Below are positions 33,000 to 43,005 of a stretch of DNA of 64,000 bases, piece after piece (position 1 is the stretch's first letter; each line of letters begins with the position of its first letter). Position numbers and translations under genes: made by a program. The DNA is from Comamonas testosteroni (GTDB lineage Bacteria; Pseudomonadota; Gammaproteobacteria; Burkholderiales; Burkholderiaceae_C): NCBI GenBank assembly GCA_008727115.1, contig CP044131.1:2852001-2916000 (forward strand), written 5' to 3'. Below the pieces are notes generated by a model. That model did no database searches. It had not been told where the DNA came from and worked only from the letters and a program-made list of their open reading frames with translations.

Positions 33000-34589
33000 T
33001 CAGCTTTGGCCGCGCGCCAGCTTCTTGATCATGGGTTCATACATGCTCAGATGCGGCTCGCTCACATGCTCCGGGCCCTTCTTGATGGCACGAACCATCA
33101 GCTTCATCTCGATGATGAAAAGCACGGTGTAGATCAGGATGAAACCTGCAATCGTCAGCAGCAGCGTGGTGGCACCCAGGTTAGATACCGCCATCACCGT
33201 AGGCAAAACACCTTCGATGATCCAGGGCTGGCGACCCAGCTCGGCCACAATCCAGCCGCACTCGGCGGCAATCCAGGGCAGAGGGATAGAGAGCACAGCA
33301 AGCTTGAGCAGCCAGGGGTAAGCGTCCAGCTTATGACGTGCAGACAGCCAGAAGAAAGTCGCAGTCAACGCAATGAAGAACATGCCTAAAGCGACCATGA
33401 TGCGGAAGCTCCAGAACAACGGGCCGACGGGGGGAACCGTATCCATGGCCGCCAGCTTGATCTGCTCTTCGGTAGCCTTGCGCGGATCATCGACATAGCG
33501 CATCAGCAACAAGGCATAGCCCAGATGCACGCCATTGTTTTCAAAACGCAGACGGGCCTCGGCAGGAATCTCTGCATCCGTCTTGGCCTGACGGATGGTC
33601 TGCAAGGCGTCATAAGCATCGATGCCGTTGCGAATATTGCCTTCAGCGCTTTTGACCAAGTCATTGATACCGGGAATCTCGGTATTCAGCGAACGGGTAC
33701 CGATCAGACCCATGACCCATGGGATATGCACGGCAAAGTGGGTTTCGCGCGCTTCACGATCAGGGAAACCAAAGGCGGTGAACGAAGCTGGTGCCGGCTC
33801 GGTCTCCCACATGGCCTCGATGGATGCCAGCTTCATCTTCTGGTGTTCGGAGGACAGATAACCGGACTCATCGCCCAGCACCACCACCGACAGGGAAGCT
33901 GCCAGGCCAAACGAAGCGGCCACCGTCATCGAGCGCTTTGCCAGATGGATATGACGGCCCTTGAGCAAGTACCAGGCCGATACACCCAGCACAAAGATGG
34001 CTGCCGTCACATAGCCAGCCGACACGGTATGCACAAACTTGGCCTGCGCTACGGGGTTGGTGAGCACGGCAAAGAAGTCTGAAACCTCCATGCGCATGGT
34101 CTGAGGATTGAAAGCTGCGCCAACGGGGTTTTGCATCCAGCCGTTGGCAATCAGAATCCACAGCGCCGAGAAGTTGGAGCCAATAGCCACCAACCAGGTC
34201 GCAATCAGGTGGCTGACCTTGCTCATGCGGTCCCAGCCAAAGAAGAACAGACCGACAAAGGTAGCCTCCAGGAAGAAGGCCATCAGGCCCTCAATCGCCA
34301 GCGGTGCTCCAAAGATGTCGCCCACATAGTGGCTGTAGTAGCTCCAGTTCATGCCGAACTGGAACTCCATCACCACGCCGGTGGCAACACCCATGGCAAA
34401 GTTGATGCCAAACAAAACGCCCCAGAACTTGGTCATGTCGCGCCAGATCGTCCGACCCGTCATCACATACACCGTCTCCATGATGGCGACGAGTATGGAC
34501 AGGCCCAGCGTCAGGGGCACGAACAGAAAGTGGTAGAGCGCCGTTATCGCAAACTGCAGTCGCGATAAATCGACGATATCGAGGTCCAT
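33000..34589 (-). CDS. cydA: Cytochrome bd oxidase subunit I
   Basis: 529 residues. His20 in [15 protein letters not shown] is the haem b595/d-side ligand of the family; the segment [18 protein letters not shown] is the conserved GWxxxExGRQPW quinol-site motif. Length fits a full Q-loop. High-affinity terminal oxidase for low oxygen. Starts 32 bases after cydC, so it is probably cotranscribed with the transporter genes. Confidence 0.96.
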   Translation of the reverse strand: MDLDIVDLSRLQFAITALYHFLFVPLTLGLSILVAIMETVYVMTGRTIWRDMTKFWGVLFGINFAMGVATGVVMEFQFGMNWSYYSHYVGDIFGAPLAIEGLMAFFLEATFVGLFFFGWDRMSKVSHLIATWLVAIGSNFSALWILIANGWMQNPVGAAFNPQTMRMEVSDFFAVLTNPVAQAKFVHTVSAGYVTAAIFVLGVSAWYLLKGRHIHLAKRSMTVAASFGLAASLSVVVLGDESGYLSSEHQKMKLASIEAMWETEPAPASFTAFGFPDREARETHFAVHIPWVMGLIGTRSLNTEIPGINDLVKSAEGNIRNGIDAYDALQTIRQAKTDAEIPAEARLRFENNGVHLGYALLLMRYVDDPRKATEEQIKLAAMDTVPPVGPLFWSFRIMVALGMFFIALTATFFWLSARHKLDAYPWLLKLAVLSIPLPWIAAECGWIVAELGRQPWIIEGVLPTVMAVSNLGATTLLLTIAGFILIYTVLFIIEMKLMVRAIKKGPEHVSEPHLSMYEPMIKKLARGQS

Positions 34590-34621
34590 GGTCAGGTCCT
34601 TTCTCTCGGTACTTCAAAAAA

Positions 34622-36349
34622 TCAATCGGAAAAACGGCTGGCTTGCGGCATCGGAGCACTTTGCCCATCGGGCCGCAGCCTGGAAATCAACTGCTCGAAC
34701 TCGGGTGTTTCGCGCACAGCCTGCGCTATCACCTGCCCATCCTGCAAATACACAATGCGATCCGCCATACGTGCCTCACGCTGCCAGTGCGTGGCAAAGA
34801 TCACCGTCTTCGCCTGCTCCTTCGCCACTTGCTGCAGACGTCGCAGCACATCCGCCGCCGTTACCGCATCCAGCCCTTCGCTGACCTCGTCCAGCAACCA
34901 GCAGTCGTCCGGGCTCAGCAGCAGCCGGGCCAGTGCCAAACGACGTGACTGCCCGCCCGAAAGGCCCAGCCCGCCCTCTCCCAGCATGGTCTCCAGACCC
35001 TGTGGCAGCGCCATGACATCTGCATACAGCCCTGCAGCGTCCAGAACTTCCCACAACCTTGCATCACCAGCCTGCACATCGGCCAGCCTCAGGTTATCGC
35101 GCAAACTGTCCTGAAACAACTCTGTCCTCTGCGTCATCCAGCTGCTGCGTCCTGCTTGGACAAGGCCAGCCTCCGCTTGCAACTCACCCGCAATCAGATG
35201 CAGCAGCGTGCTCTTTCCCGCGCCACTGCTGCCAATCAATGCTAAGCGCTCACCTTTGCGTACATCCAGTGTGAGCGGCCCCAATTGACGCAGCCGAGCT
35301 GCTTTCAGGCTGACAGCCAATTCCGGTCTGTGGGGCTCTGCAAGACTCTGTTCAACGGGCTCTTGGCAGGTCAGTGCAGGTGCTAGGCGGCGTGCCGCCA
35401 GCCAGGTACGCCCGGCCTGCTCAGCCCCGCGGCGCAAGGCAGCAAATGGCTCCAACGCCGACAAGGCCAGCAAAATCCCCAGCGCAGCGACGGGAGCATT
35501 GATATGCCCTTGCTCCATCAGCCAGGCCATCAGCACTACAGATGCACTCAAAGTAATAGCAGACACCGCGCCGTAGGACTTGCTTGCAGCCGATTCCAAC
35601 CGATAAAGCAAAGCATCAGCCTGTGCTCCACGCGCGTCGCTGTGCAGCACCTGCTCCACCTGAGCCTGCAGGCGCCCAGCCATCAGCAAATCAATCTGCC
35701 CAGCCACCAAATCCACTGTCTGTGCGCGCATGGATTCCAGGGCCATTGCACGGCGTATGGCCGCCTTGCGACTGCGCAGGCCATGCCACAGCGCAATGCC
35801 CCACCCTGCAAAAATCAACCACAGCAAAGCCAGCACACCCAGCCACCAGCGCATGAAGCCATAAGCCACGGCCAGCAACAAAGCTGCGCCCAACGCCGAC
35901 AGGGCAGGTACCAGCAGCCGCAGATAAAGGTTGTCCAGTGCATCCACATCAGACGTCAGGCGTTGCAAAAGACGTGCGGGTCGTTGCAGCAGCACGCGGG
36001 CAGCCTGGGGTCTGGCCCAGCTCAGAAACAGCTTCTGGCGCAATGCAGCCAGAACTGCCAGCGTGGCATCGTGAGTCACTAGCCGCTCTGCATAGCGAGC
36101 ACCTGTACGACCAACAGCCAGCAAACGAATGCCGGCAGACGGCATGAACACATCAAACACCAGTGCCGTAGCAGGCAGCAGACCCGCCAGGGCTGTGGCG
36201 GTGATAAACCAGCCCGACAGTCCCAGCAAGGCCATGCCCATCAGCACCGTCAAGGCAGCCAATGCTGCACCACCCAGCCAGAGCTTGCGCGGAGCCATGT
36301 CAGCCAGCAGCTGCAGCATGACGCGCTCAGCACTTCTTTGTTTTTTCAT
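34622..36349 (-). CDS. cydC: Heterodimeric ABC exporter subunit CydC
   Basis: 575 residues: six membrane helices then an ABC domain with Walker A GSSGAGKST, signature LSGGQSRRLALARLLL and Walker B DDCWLLDEVSEGLD. Its ATG overlaps the cydD stop (ATGA). CydDC exports cysteine/glutathione to the periplasm and is needed for cytochrome bd assembly. Confidence 0.93.
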   Translation of the reverse strand: MKKQRSAERVMLQLLADMAPRKLWLGGAALAALTVLMGMALLGLSGWFITATALAGLLPATALVFDVFMPSAGIRLLAVGRTGARYAERLVTHDATLAVLAALRQKLFLSWARPQAARVLLQRPARLLQRLTSDVDALDNLYLRLLVPALSALGAALLLAVAYGFMRWWLGVLALLWLIFAGWGIALWHGLRSRKAAIRRAMALESMRAQTVDLVAGQIDLLMAGRLQAQVEQVLHSDARGAQADALLYRLESAASKSYGAVSAITLSASVVLMAWLMEQGHINAPVAALGILLALSALEPFAALRRGAEQAGRTWLAARRLAPALTCQEPVEQSLAEPHRPELAVSLKAARLRQLGPLTLDVRKGERLALIGSSGAGKSTLLHLIAGELQAEAGLVQAGRSSWMTQRTELFQDSLRDNLRLADVQAGDARLWEVLDAAGLYADVMALPQGLETMLGEGGLGLSGGQSRRLALARLLLSPDDCWLLDEVSEGLDAVTAADVLRRLQQVAKEQAKTVIFATHWQREARMADRIVYLQDGQVIAQAVRETPEFEQLISRLRPDGQSAPMPQASRFSD

Positions 36350-38085
36350 GACTGTGCTCCCTGCTCGCACAAAACAGGAGCGGACTGCAGCGGCAGCTCA
36401 ATCACCCGATCCATGGCCTGTGCCAGCTGCACATCATGGGTGGCCACCAGCATGGTGCGCCCCTTGGCCAATTGCCTCAAAGACTGCGCAATCTGCGCCG
36501 CTGTGTCAGGGTCCAGATGCGCAGTAGGCTCATCCACCAGCAGCAAGCCGGCATCGGTCTGTGCAGCCATGCGCGCCAGCGCCAGTCGCACCACCTCGCC
36601 GCCGGACAAGCCTGCACCGCCCTCACCCAGGCTCATGCCCGGGCGCTGCGCCAGCACTTCATCCAGCGCCGCCTGCTGCGTGACTTGCGCCAATTTTTCG
36701 GTCCCTACCGACTCACGCCCCAAAGCGATGTTGCGGGTAACAGAGCCGGCAAAAACATGGGGCTGCTGGCTCAACCACCCCATGCGCTGGCGCAGCTGCG
36801 CGGCGCTGTGCTCATCCAGCACTTGCTGATCAATCTCGATACGCCCTTGCTGCACGGGCAGCAGCCCTGCGATCTGAGCCAGCAGCAAGGACTTTCCGCT
36901 GCCACTGGGGCTCCACAGCGCGACATGCTCACCGGCCTGTACTCGCAGATTCAGGGGAGCAAGTCGCACGTCAGCTCCGGGAGCCTGAACCTCAAGTTCA
37001 AAGACGGAAACCAACACGGCCTGAGCAGTTGGAGCAACTTGCTTTGTCAAAGCTGCTTCGCCAGCCTGAGCCCCGACAAGAGCTACCGATTGCTGTTGCA
37101 TCTCCTGCAGCGTCTGCAAGGCCGCTTCACCAGAGGCTTTGTCATGCCATACCGCAGACAGATCGCGCAGCGGCTCAAAAAATGCGGGAGCCAGCAAGAG
37201 CACGAACATGGCCTGCCCCAGACTGAGTTTGTCGCCCCAGCTGCCAAAGTTCAGCGTGTCCAGCAGGTGAAAACCGATGTAGACGGCCACCATGGCCACA
37301 CCCAGTGCCGAAAAAAGCTCCAGTACCGCAGATGACAAGAAGGCAATTCTCAGCACGCGCATGGTGCGGGTACGCAGTCCTTCAGCATGATCGCGCAGAC
37401 GCTGCCCCGTGAGATCGACAGCGTGCAAAGCACGCAAGGTGCTCAAGCCTCGCAGACGGTCCAGCAAAAAGGCGTTCATTTGCCCCAGCTGCAGCATCTG
37501 CTCTTCACTAGCCGATTTGGCACGCCAGCCCACAATGGCCATGAACAAAGGAATCAGAGGTGCTGCCACTATCAAAATCAGAGCTGCAACCCAGGACTGC
37601 ACAAACACAGCAAGCACAATGACCAAGGGAACCAGGCGCACGCGCCACATGGCACTCTGATAGCGAGAAAGCCAGGGAACAATGGCTTCGGCCTGCTCAG
37701 CAACCGCGCTGGCCGCCTGCCCTGATGGCGCGCGCCGCTTGTCCAATGGTGATGCCTGCGCCAAAGCTTGGACAACCAGAGACCTCAAGCGGCTCAGTTG
37801 CACACGCGCCGCTTGATTGGCCAGCAGGCTTCCTTGGCCATCAAACCAGGCTCTCAGCAAACCCAAGACCAGCACACCAGCTGCCATGGGCCAGATGTCC
37901 TTCACCCCCAGCCCATCGGACATTCGCTGCACCGCCCAAGCAAGCAGGGCCGCCTGCGGCAGCCAGATCAAGCTTGCCAACACCTGCCATGCCGCCCCTG
38001 CGCCAGGACGACGCACAGACTCGGCCACGGCAGAAGCGCCTGCAATGGCCTTGGGTTCGCTTGCAATGGAAGATGTTTTAGTCAT
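36346..38085 (-). CDS. cydD: Heterodimeric ABC exporter subunit CydD
   Basis: 579 residues: transmembrane exporter domain then ABC domain with Walker A SPSGSGKSLL, signature LSGGEVVRLALARM and Walker B GLLLVDEPTAHLD. First gene of cydDCABX. Upstream are two FNR/ANR-like boxes and an 18-bp perfect palindrome that nearly touches the start codon. Confidence 0.93.
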   Translation of the reverse strand: MTKTSSIASEPKAIAGASAVAESVRRPGAGAAWQVLASLIWLPQAALLAWAVQRMSDGLGVKDIWPMAAGVLVLGLLRAWFDGQGSLLANQAARVQLSRLRSLVVQALAQASPLDKRRAPSGQAASAVAEQAEAIVPWLSRYQSAMWRVRLVPLVIVLAVFVQSWVAALILIVAAPLIPLFMAIVGWRAKSASEEQMLQLGQMNAFLLDRLRGLSTLRALHAVDLTGQRLRDHAEGLRTRTMRVLRIAFLSSAVLELFSALGVAMVAVYIGFHLLDTLNFGSWGDKLSLGQAMFVLLLAPAFFEPLRDLSAVWHDKASGEAALQTLQEMQQQSVALVGAQAGEAALTKQVAPTAQAVLVSVFELEVQAPGADVRLAPLNLRVQAGEHVALWSPSGSGKSLLLAQIAGLLPVQQGRIEIDQQVLDEHSAAQLRQRMGWLSQQPHVFAGSVTRNIALGRESVGTEKLAQVTQQAALDEVLAQRPGMSLGEGGAGLSGGEVVRLALARMAAQTDAGLLLVDEPTAHLDPDTAAQIAQSLRQLAKGRTMLVATHDVQLAQAMDRVIELPLQSAPVLCEQGAQS

Positions 38086-38093
38086 TAATCAAT

Positions 38094-38111
38094 TTTCAGT
38101 AATTACTGAAA
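38094..38111. promoter_or_regulatory. Perfect 18-bp palindrome at the cydD start
   Basis: TTTCAGTAATTACTGAAA, ending eight bases before the cydD ATG, so it covers the place of the ribosome binding site. Could be a repressor operator or an mRNA hairpin masking translation. Confidence 0.6.
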
Positions 38112-38133
38112 TTAACAGAATACTAACCTTATT

Positions 38134-38201
38134 TTGACAATCATCATGACTCGAGAGTTAAAAGCCAATCGCAGGACTCGGCCCACATTGACACGCATCA
38201 A
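38134..38201 (-). promoter_or_regulatory. Two FNR/ANR-like boxes upstream of cydD
   Basis: TTGAC-ACGC-ATCAA at 38188-38201 matches TTGAT-N4-ATCAA at nine of ten positions; TTGAC-AATC-ATCAT at 38134-38147 matches at eight. Cytochrome bd genes are commonly controlled by FNR-type oxygen sensors. Confidence 0.55.
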
Positions 38202-38288
38202 ATCTCTTTCAAGTTATCAAGGGTTAACCCTTGCTGCGCGTCGCTCTTGAGCAACATCAAACCGTTCCTCGCTTCATCCCACTCCATG

Positions 38289-38311
38289 AAAAACGGCGCC
38301 CCAAGGCGCCG
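38289..38311 (-). terminator. Terminator of the nitronate-monooxygenase-like gene
   Basis: CGGCGCC-N4-GGCGCCG with a five-T run on the minus strand, 21 bases past the stop. Confidence 0.8.
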
Positions 38312-38331
38312 CTGCAGTGTCAAAGCCACAG

Positions 38332-39288
38332 TTATGCAGGCATCAAACGAGATCTGGCCTGCACATATTCGCGCTTGAGCCGGGCCACCAAATCGGCCGT
38401 AGGTTGTACCTTGTCAATGACCCCAATACCCTGGCCACAGCCCCAGATGTCCTTCCAGGCCTTCTGCGCGCCACCGCCAAAGTTCATCTTGCTGGGATCG
38501 GATTCTGGCAAGTTGTCGGGATCCAGGCCTGCCGCGCGAATCGACGGCGCCAGATAGTTGCCATGCACGCCGGTGAACAGATTGCTGTAGATCACATCGT
38601 CGGAATCGCCCTCGACAATCGCCTGCTTGTAGGCATCTACAGCACGCGCCTCATCAGTGGCGATAAAGGCCGAGCCAATATAGGCAAAGTCAGCGCCCAT
38701 GGCCTGGGCCGCCAGAACAGCGCCGCCTGTGGCGATGGAGCCCGAAAGGGCCAGCGGGCCGTCAAACCACTGACGAATCTCCTGCACCAGCGCAAACGGA
38801 CTCTTCACACCCGCATGCCCCCCCGCCCCTGCGGCGACGGCGATCAAGCCATCCGCCCCTTTCTCAATGGCCTTGCGTGCAAATTTGTTGTTGATGATGT
38901 CATGCAGCACCACCCCGCCCCAACCATGCACCGCCTGGTTCACATCTTCCCGAGCCCCCAGGCTGGTGATGATGATGGGCACCTTGTACTTGGCACAGAC
39001 CTCCATGTCGTGCTCCAGCCGGTCATTGCTCTTGTGCACGATCTGGTTGATGGCAAAGGGCGCGGACGGCTGATCAGGATGGGCTTTGTCCCAGGCGGCC
39101 AAAGTCTCGGTGATCTCTGCCAGCCAGTCCTCCAGTTGCTCGGCCGGACGGGCGTTCAATGACGGCATGGAGCCCACGATGCCCGCCTTGCACTGCTCTA
39201 TGACCAGCTTGGGATTGCTGATGATGAACAAGGGGGAGCCGATGACGGGCAAAGCCAATCCTTGGAGGGCTTTGGGCAGTTTTGACAT
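38332..39288 (-). CDS. Nitronate monooxygenase family flavoprotein
   Basis: 318 residues, FMN-binding TIM barrel: PVIGSPLFIISNPKLVIEQCKAG at the N-terminus, VAAGAGGHAG with the family His, and SGSIATGGAVLAAQAMGADFAYIGSAF for FMN phosphate. It oxidises nitroalkane anions (e.g. propionate 3-nitronate) or acts as an enoyl-CoA-type reductase. Unlike the IpdC homologue at 3910 it is monocistronic with its own terminator. Exact substrate unknown. Confidence 0.86.
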   Translation of the reverse strand: MSKLPKALQGLALPVIGSPLFIISNPKLVIEQCKAGIVGSMPSLNARPAEQLEDWLAEITETLAAWDKAHPDQPSAPFAINQIVHKSNDRLEHDMEVCAKYKVPIIITSLGAREDVNQAVHGWGGVVLHDIINNKFARKAIEKGADGLIAVAAGAGGHAGVKSPFALVQEIRQWFDGPLALSGSIATGGAVLAAQAMGADFAYIGSAFIATDEARAVDAYKQAIVEGDSDDVIYSNLFTGVHGNYLAPSIRAAGLDPDNLPESDPSKMNFGGGAQKAWKDIWGCGQGIGVIDKVQPTADLVARLKREYVQARSRLMPA

Positions 39289-39495
39289 TTCAAGTCTCCT
39301 TCTTCGTTTTATATATAAAAAAGGGCTCTAGCCCATACTGATATTACGCATTCAGCTCTTATTTCAGAAGCAACTTAAATCGTTAATCAAACGCAAAAGT
39401 ATCCAGTTTTACCGTCTCACCCATAAATTCCTGTCCCCTGGGCAACAGCTCTGAAGTTCGACATCCGCTTTCACAGCACACATCTGTGCCGGATA

Positions 39496-39530
39496 CAAAA
39501 AAGGCCTGAACACAAAGTGCGTCAGGCCTT
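39496..39530 (-). terminator. Terminator of the ABC binding-protein gene
   Basis: AAGGCCTGA...TCAGGCCTT with a T-run on the minus strand just past the stop at 39537. Confidence 0.85.
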
Positions 39531-39536
39531 GGCTGA

Positions 39537-40667
39537 TTACTGTGTCACACGCCCTGCAGCGTTGACGATGGACAAGTCCACATATTTGGACCCCACCTGC
39601 CCGGGCTTGAAGTTCACCCAATATCCCCCAAGGTCATAAGACTCCAGCCCACGCAAGGCCGCGCTCACCTTTTCCGGCGTCACCGGCTGGCTGCGGCGCA
39701 TGGCCTCCACAATGACTTTGGCGTTCACATAGCCTTCCATCATGGCAAAGCTCACCGGCACCTGCAGCGTCTTTCCCGCGGCAAGCGTCGCATCACGAAA
39801 CTCCTTGTTGAGCTTGCCCGAGACTTTGTAAGGACTGGGAACAACCTGGGCGATGGACAGGCCGCTCATGTACTCCACCGGCAGGCGCTTGGCCAGTTGC
39901 TCGATGTCGGCTTCTGCCGTGGCATAGACCTGCGCATTCCCACCGTCCATGCGATACGCCTCGACAAACGCGGCCGTCGCAGGACTGGAGGCCACCAGCA
40001 AGATGGCCTGGGGCGAAGCCTTCGCGGCCTGCAAATCCAGCACCGCCTTGTCCGCTCCGCTCTTGCCCTTGATCATGGCTGTCGCCATCAGCTTGGCTCC
40101 GCTGGGCTGGATGGCCTGGGTCACCAGAGCGCTCAGCTCCTGTGCATCGGGGCGCTCTTCAAACACCAGTGCCAGACGCGTAATGCCCACCGTTGCCAGA
40201 TGGGTGGAAATTTTTGCCACCTGCTCGGCCAAGCCTGCACGCGTAGAAAACATCAGAGGTGATGCCAGTACACGGGTATCCGTGCTCTGATAGCCCACCA
40301 GCGGAATCTGCGTGCCATCCAGTGTCTTGCTTTCGAGCAAGGCCGAGAGATTGCGGTTACCGAAATAGCCCGCCAGCACGACAGGCTTGGACTCCGTCAA
40401 CAGCTTTCGGGTCTTGGCAACGGTCTCATCCGGGTGGCCGACATCATCCAGCACCGCCAGTTCCACAGACTGCCCTTGCACGCCACCGGCCTTGTTGACC
40501 CGGTCAAAATACAAGCGCATGCCTTGGGCATAAGCACGCCCCTGACTGGCCTCGGCCCCCGACATGGGTGCGACCTGCCCCACCGTCCAGGCCTGAGCCA
40601 CCAAAGCAGCCCCGGCACACAATGCGGCCACACCGGCTCGCGCCCACACCCAATGCTTGCGATTCAT
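39537..40667 (-). CDS. ABC-type periplasmic binding protein (Leu/Ile/Val class)
   Basis: 376 residues with a signal peptide (residues 1-26, ending AQAW/AQA) and a type I periplasmic-binding fold: VGQVAPMSGAEASQGRAYAQGMRLYFDRVNKAGGVQGQSVELAVLDD. Family members bind branched-chain amino acids, amides or aromatic acids. No permease or ATPase gene is adjacent, so it is an orphan binding protein. Flanked by terminators on both sides. Confidence 0.88.
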   Translation of the reverse strand: MNRKHWVWARAGVAALCAGAALVAQAWTVGQVAPMSGAEASQGRAYAQGMRLYFDRVNKAGGVQGQSVELAVLDDVGHPDETVAKTRKLLTESKPVVLAGYFGNRNLSALLESKTLDGTQIPLVGYQSTDTRVLASPLMFSTRAGLAEQVAKISTHLATVGITRLALVFEERPDAQELSALVTQAIQPSGAKLMATAMIKGKSGADKAVLDLQAAKASPQAILLVASSPATAAFVEAYRMDGGNAQVYATAEADIEQLAKRLPVEYMSGLSIAQVVPSPYKVSGKLNKEFRDATLAAGKTLQVPVSFAMMEGYVNAKVIVEAMRRSQPVTPEKVSAALRGLESYDLGGYWVNFKPGQVGSKYVDLSIVNAAGRVTQ

Positions 40668-40768
40668 CCCGAGTCTCCCTCTCCATCAATACCCCGAGCA
40701 CTACAAGTGCTCATGTCGTTGCGGAATTATTGTTGATGACCTAGCCAGAGCGAGCCTACCGCCCATGG

Positions 40769-40797
40769 AAAAAGAGGGGCTAGAAGCCCCTCTTTTG
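40769..40797. terminator. Terminator of etfBA
   Basis: AAAAGAGGGGC-TAGAA-GCCCCTCTTTT, 11-base arms, between etfA and the binding-protein gene. Confidence 0.9.
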
Positions 40798-40811
40798 ATT
40801 TACGCCAATGT

Positions 40812-41744
40812 TTACAGCGCGTTGACCAGCTCAGGCACTGCCGTGAACAGGTCTGCTTCCAGGCCATAGTCGGCCACCGAGAAGATCGGTGCTTCAGGGT
40901 CCTTGTTGATCGCCACGATCACCTTGGAATCCTTCATGCCGGCCAGGTGCTGGATAGCGCCCGAGATACCTGCAGCGATGTACAGCTGAGGGGCCACAAT
41001 CTTGCCGGTCTGACCCACTTGCAGGTCGTTGGGGGCGTAGCCTGCATCCACGGCTGCGCGCGAGGCACCGATGGCTGCGCCCAGCTTGTCGGCCAGAGGG
41101 CTCATCACTTCGGTGAACTTCTCGGCCGAGCCAAGGGCACGACCACCGGAGACGATGATCTTGGCGGCGGTCAGCTCAGGACGCTCGCTCTTGGTGACTT
41201 CGCGGCCTACAAAGGCGCTCTTGCCGGAGTCGGCCACAGCAGCAGTTGTTTCGACAGCAGCGGAGCCACCGGTAGCCGCAGCGGCGTCAAAGCCAGTGGT
41301 GCGCACGGTGATGACCTTGACGGCATCGGCGGACTGCACGGTGGCAATGGCGTTGCCTGCGTAGATGGGGCGCTCGAAGGTGTCAGCGGAATCAACCTTG
41401 GTGATGTCGCTGATCTGCGCCACGTCCAGCTTGGCGGCCACGCGGGGAGCCACGTTCTTGCCGGCAGCAGTCGAAGGAAACAGGATGTGGCTGTAGTTGC
41501 CAGCAATGCTCAGCACTTGAGCGGCGACATTTTCAGCCAGGCCGTCCTTGAGGCTTGCGCCGTCAGCGTGGATGACCTTGGCAACACCAGCGATCTGGGC
41601 CGCAGCAGCGGCGGCAGCGCCAGCGCCTTCACCGGCCACCAGCACGTGCACATCACCACCGCAGGCAGCGGCAGCAGTCACGGTGTTCAGGGTCGCCGTC
41701 TTGATCGAAGCGTTGTCGTGTTCTGCAATAACGAGAGCAGTCAT
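40812..41744 (-). CDS. etfA: Electron transfer flavoprotein alpha subunit
   Basis: 310 residues. The C-terminal FAD domain is intact: [58 protein letters not shown] and [17 protein letters not shown]. It accepts electrons from acyl-CoA dehydrogenases. ATG at 41744 chosen; the frame extends 12 codons upstream without homology. Separated from etfB by a 75-bp interspersed repeat, which enlarges the usual short spacer. Confidence 0.95.
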   Translation of the reverse strand: MTALVIAEHDNASIKTATLNTVTAAAACGGDVHVLVAGEGAGAAAAAAAQIAGVAKVIHADGASLKDGLAENVAAQVLSIAGNYSHILFPSTAAGKNVAPRVAAKLDVAQISDITKVDSADTFERPIYAGNAIATVQSADAVKVITVRTTGFDAAAATGGSAAVETTAAVADSGKSAFVGREVTKSERPELTAAKIIVSGGRALGSAEKFTEVMSPLADKLGAAIGASRAAVDAGYAPNDLQVGQTGKIVAPQLYIAAGISGAIQHLAGMKDSKVIVAINKDPEAPIFSVADYGLEADLFTAVPELVNAL

Positions 41745-41821
41745 TTCAGTCGTCTTTCTCTTGAATGTTTCTAGGTGCATGCATCACCTGCGGCCGATGC
41801 GTCTAGCGCAGACCTGATGCG

Positions 41822-41896
41822 AGACACCGAGGAAGGGCCGCCCCGCCCCGAAGGTGTCGTCCCCCTTGGGGGGAAGACGCGAAGCGGCTCAGGGGG
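41822..41896 (-). repeat. Interspersed REP-like repeat, copy 2
   Basis: Read on the minus strand it runs CCCCCTGAGCCGCTTCGCG, CTTCCCCCCAAGGGGGACGAC, then a GGGGCGGCCCTTCCTCGG end, matching the copy at 18467. It lies between etfB and etfA, one base past the etfB stop. Confidence 0.8.
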
Positions 41897-41897
41897 C

Positions 41898-42647
41898 TCA
41901 AATGACTTTCGCTTCGTTTTTGAGCTTGTCGACCAGAGCAGCCACATCGGCCACCTTGACACCAGCGCCGCGCTTGGCGGGCTCGGAGACCTTCACGGTC
42001 TTGAGGCGAGGCGTTACGTCCACACCCAGGTCTTCAGGCTTGAAAGTGTCCAGCTGCTTTTTCTTGGCCTTCATGATGTTGGGCAAGGTGACGTAGCGGG
42101 GCTCGTTCAGGCGCAGGTCGGTGGTGATGACTGCCGGGGTGGACAGCGCCACGGTTTCCAGGCCGCCGTCTACTTCACGCGTCACATTGACCTTGTCGCC
42201 AGCCACTTCCACCTTGGAGGCAAAAGTTGCCTGGGGCAGGTCAGCCAGCGCAGCCAGCATCTGACCGGTCTGGTTGGCGTCGTCATCAATGGCTTGCTTG
42301 CCGCAAATCACGAGACCGGGTTGTTCCTTGTCCACCAAAGCCTTGAGCAGCTTGGCCACGGCCAGAGGCTGCAGCTCAGCGTCGGTCTCGACCAGAATGC
42401 CACGATCAGCACCGATGGCCATGGCTGTACGCAGGGTTTCCTGGCACTGCGCAACTCCGCAGGAGACGGCGATGACTTCCGTCACCACGCCTTTTTCTTT
42501 GAGGCGCACGGCTTCTTCGACGGCGATTTCGTCAAAGGGGTTCATGCTCATCTTGACGTTGGCGATGTCTACACCCGTGCCGTCCGACTTGACGCGGACT
42601 TTCACGTTGTAGTCCACCACGCGCTTGACAGGGACCAATACCTTCAT
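41898..42647 (-). CDS. etfB: Electron transfer flavoprotein beta subunit
   Basis: 249 residues, standard length. [20 protein letters not shown] start, [20 protein letters not shown] and the signature [24 protein letters not shown]. Binds AMP and, with EtfA, shuttles electrons from acyl-CoA dehydrogenases to ETF-ubiquinone oxidoreductase. A LiuR-like operator lies 28 bases before the start. Confidence 0.95.
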   Translation of the reverse strand: MKVLVPVKRVVDYNVKVRVKSDGTGVDIANVKMSMNPFDEIAVEEAVRLKEKGVVTEVIAVSCGVAQCQETLRTAMAIGADRGILVETDAELQPLAVAKLLKALVDKEQPGLVICGKQAIDDDANQTGQMLAALADLPQATFASKVEVAGDKVNVTREVDGGLETVALSTPAVITTDLRLNEPRYVTLPNIMKAKKKQLDTFKPEDLGVDVTPRLKTVKVSEPAKRGAGVKVADVAALVDKLKNEAKVI

Positions 42648-43005
42648 TGCTGCGGCTCCTTAATGATTACTGCATTGACGTTTACGTAAACTGAATTCAT
42701 TTTATGCGGCACTGCAACACTCTCCGCACAATATTCCAGACAATCTTGCCGGAGATGTGTGGTCCAGCCTTGTCAGGCGGCACGGCATAAAAACGAACGA
42801 TCGTTCAATTCTATGCACAACTGTCCTAGGGCAGCGACGCTTGCGCAGGTCAACCCAGGGTAAAACCTAGGTCAAACTTACAAAAGTGCAATCCCTAACT
42901 GGCAGTCATCTCGCACGGTATCACCGCCCGTCAAGCGCCACGTCGTTCAAATGGACGGGCTATCTGCACTCGATGGGGCTGCTCTGCATCGCGTGTGCGA
43001 ATATT
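42648..43005 (-). promoter_or_regulatory. Control region upstream of etfBA
   Basis: 358 bases without a gene. Contains the LiuR-like site at 42675-42691 and a 12-bp perfect palindrome GAACGATCGTTC at 42795-42806. Confidence 0.5.
42675..42691. promoter_or_regulatory. LiuR-like (MerR family) operator before etfB
   Basis: TTGACGTTTACGTAAAC contains the perfect palindrome GTTTACGTAAAC. LiuR, regulator of branched-chain amino-acid and acyl-CoA catabolism in Proteobacteria, recognises TTTACGTAAAC/TTGACGT-type sites and often controls etf genes. Assignment from memory of the motif. Confidence 0.5.
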
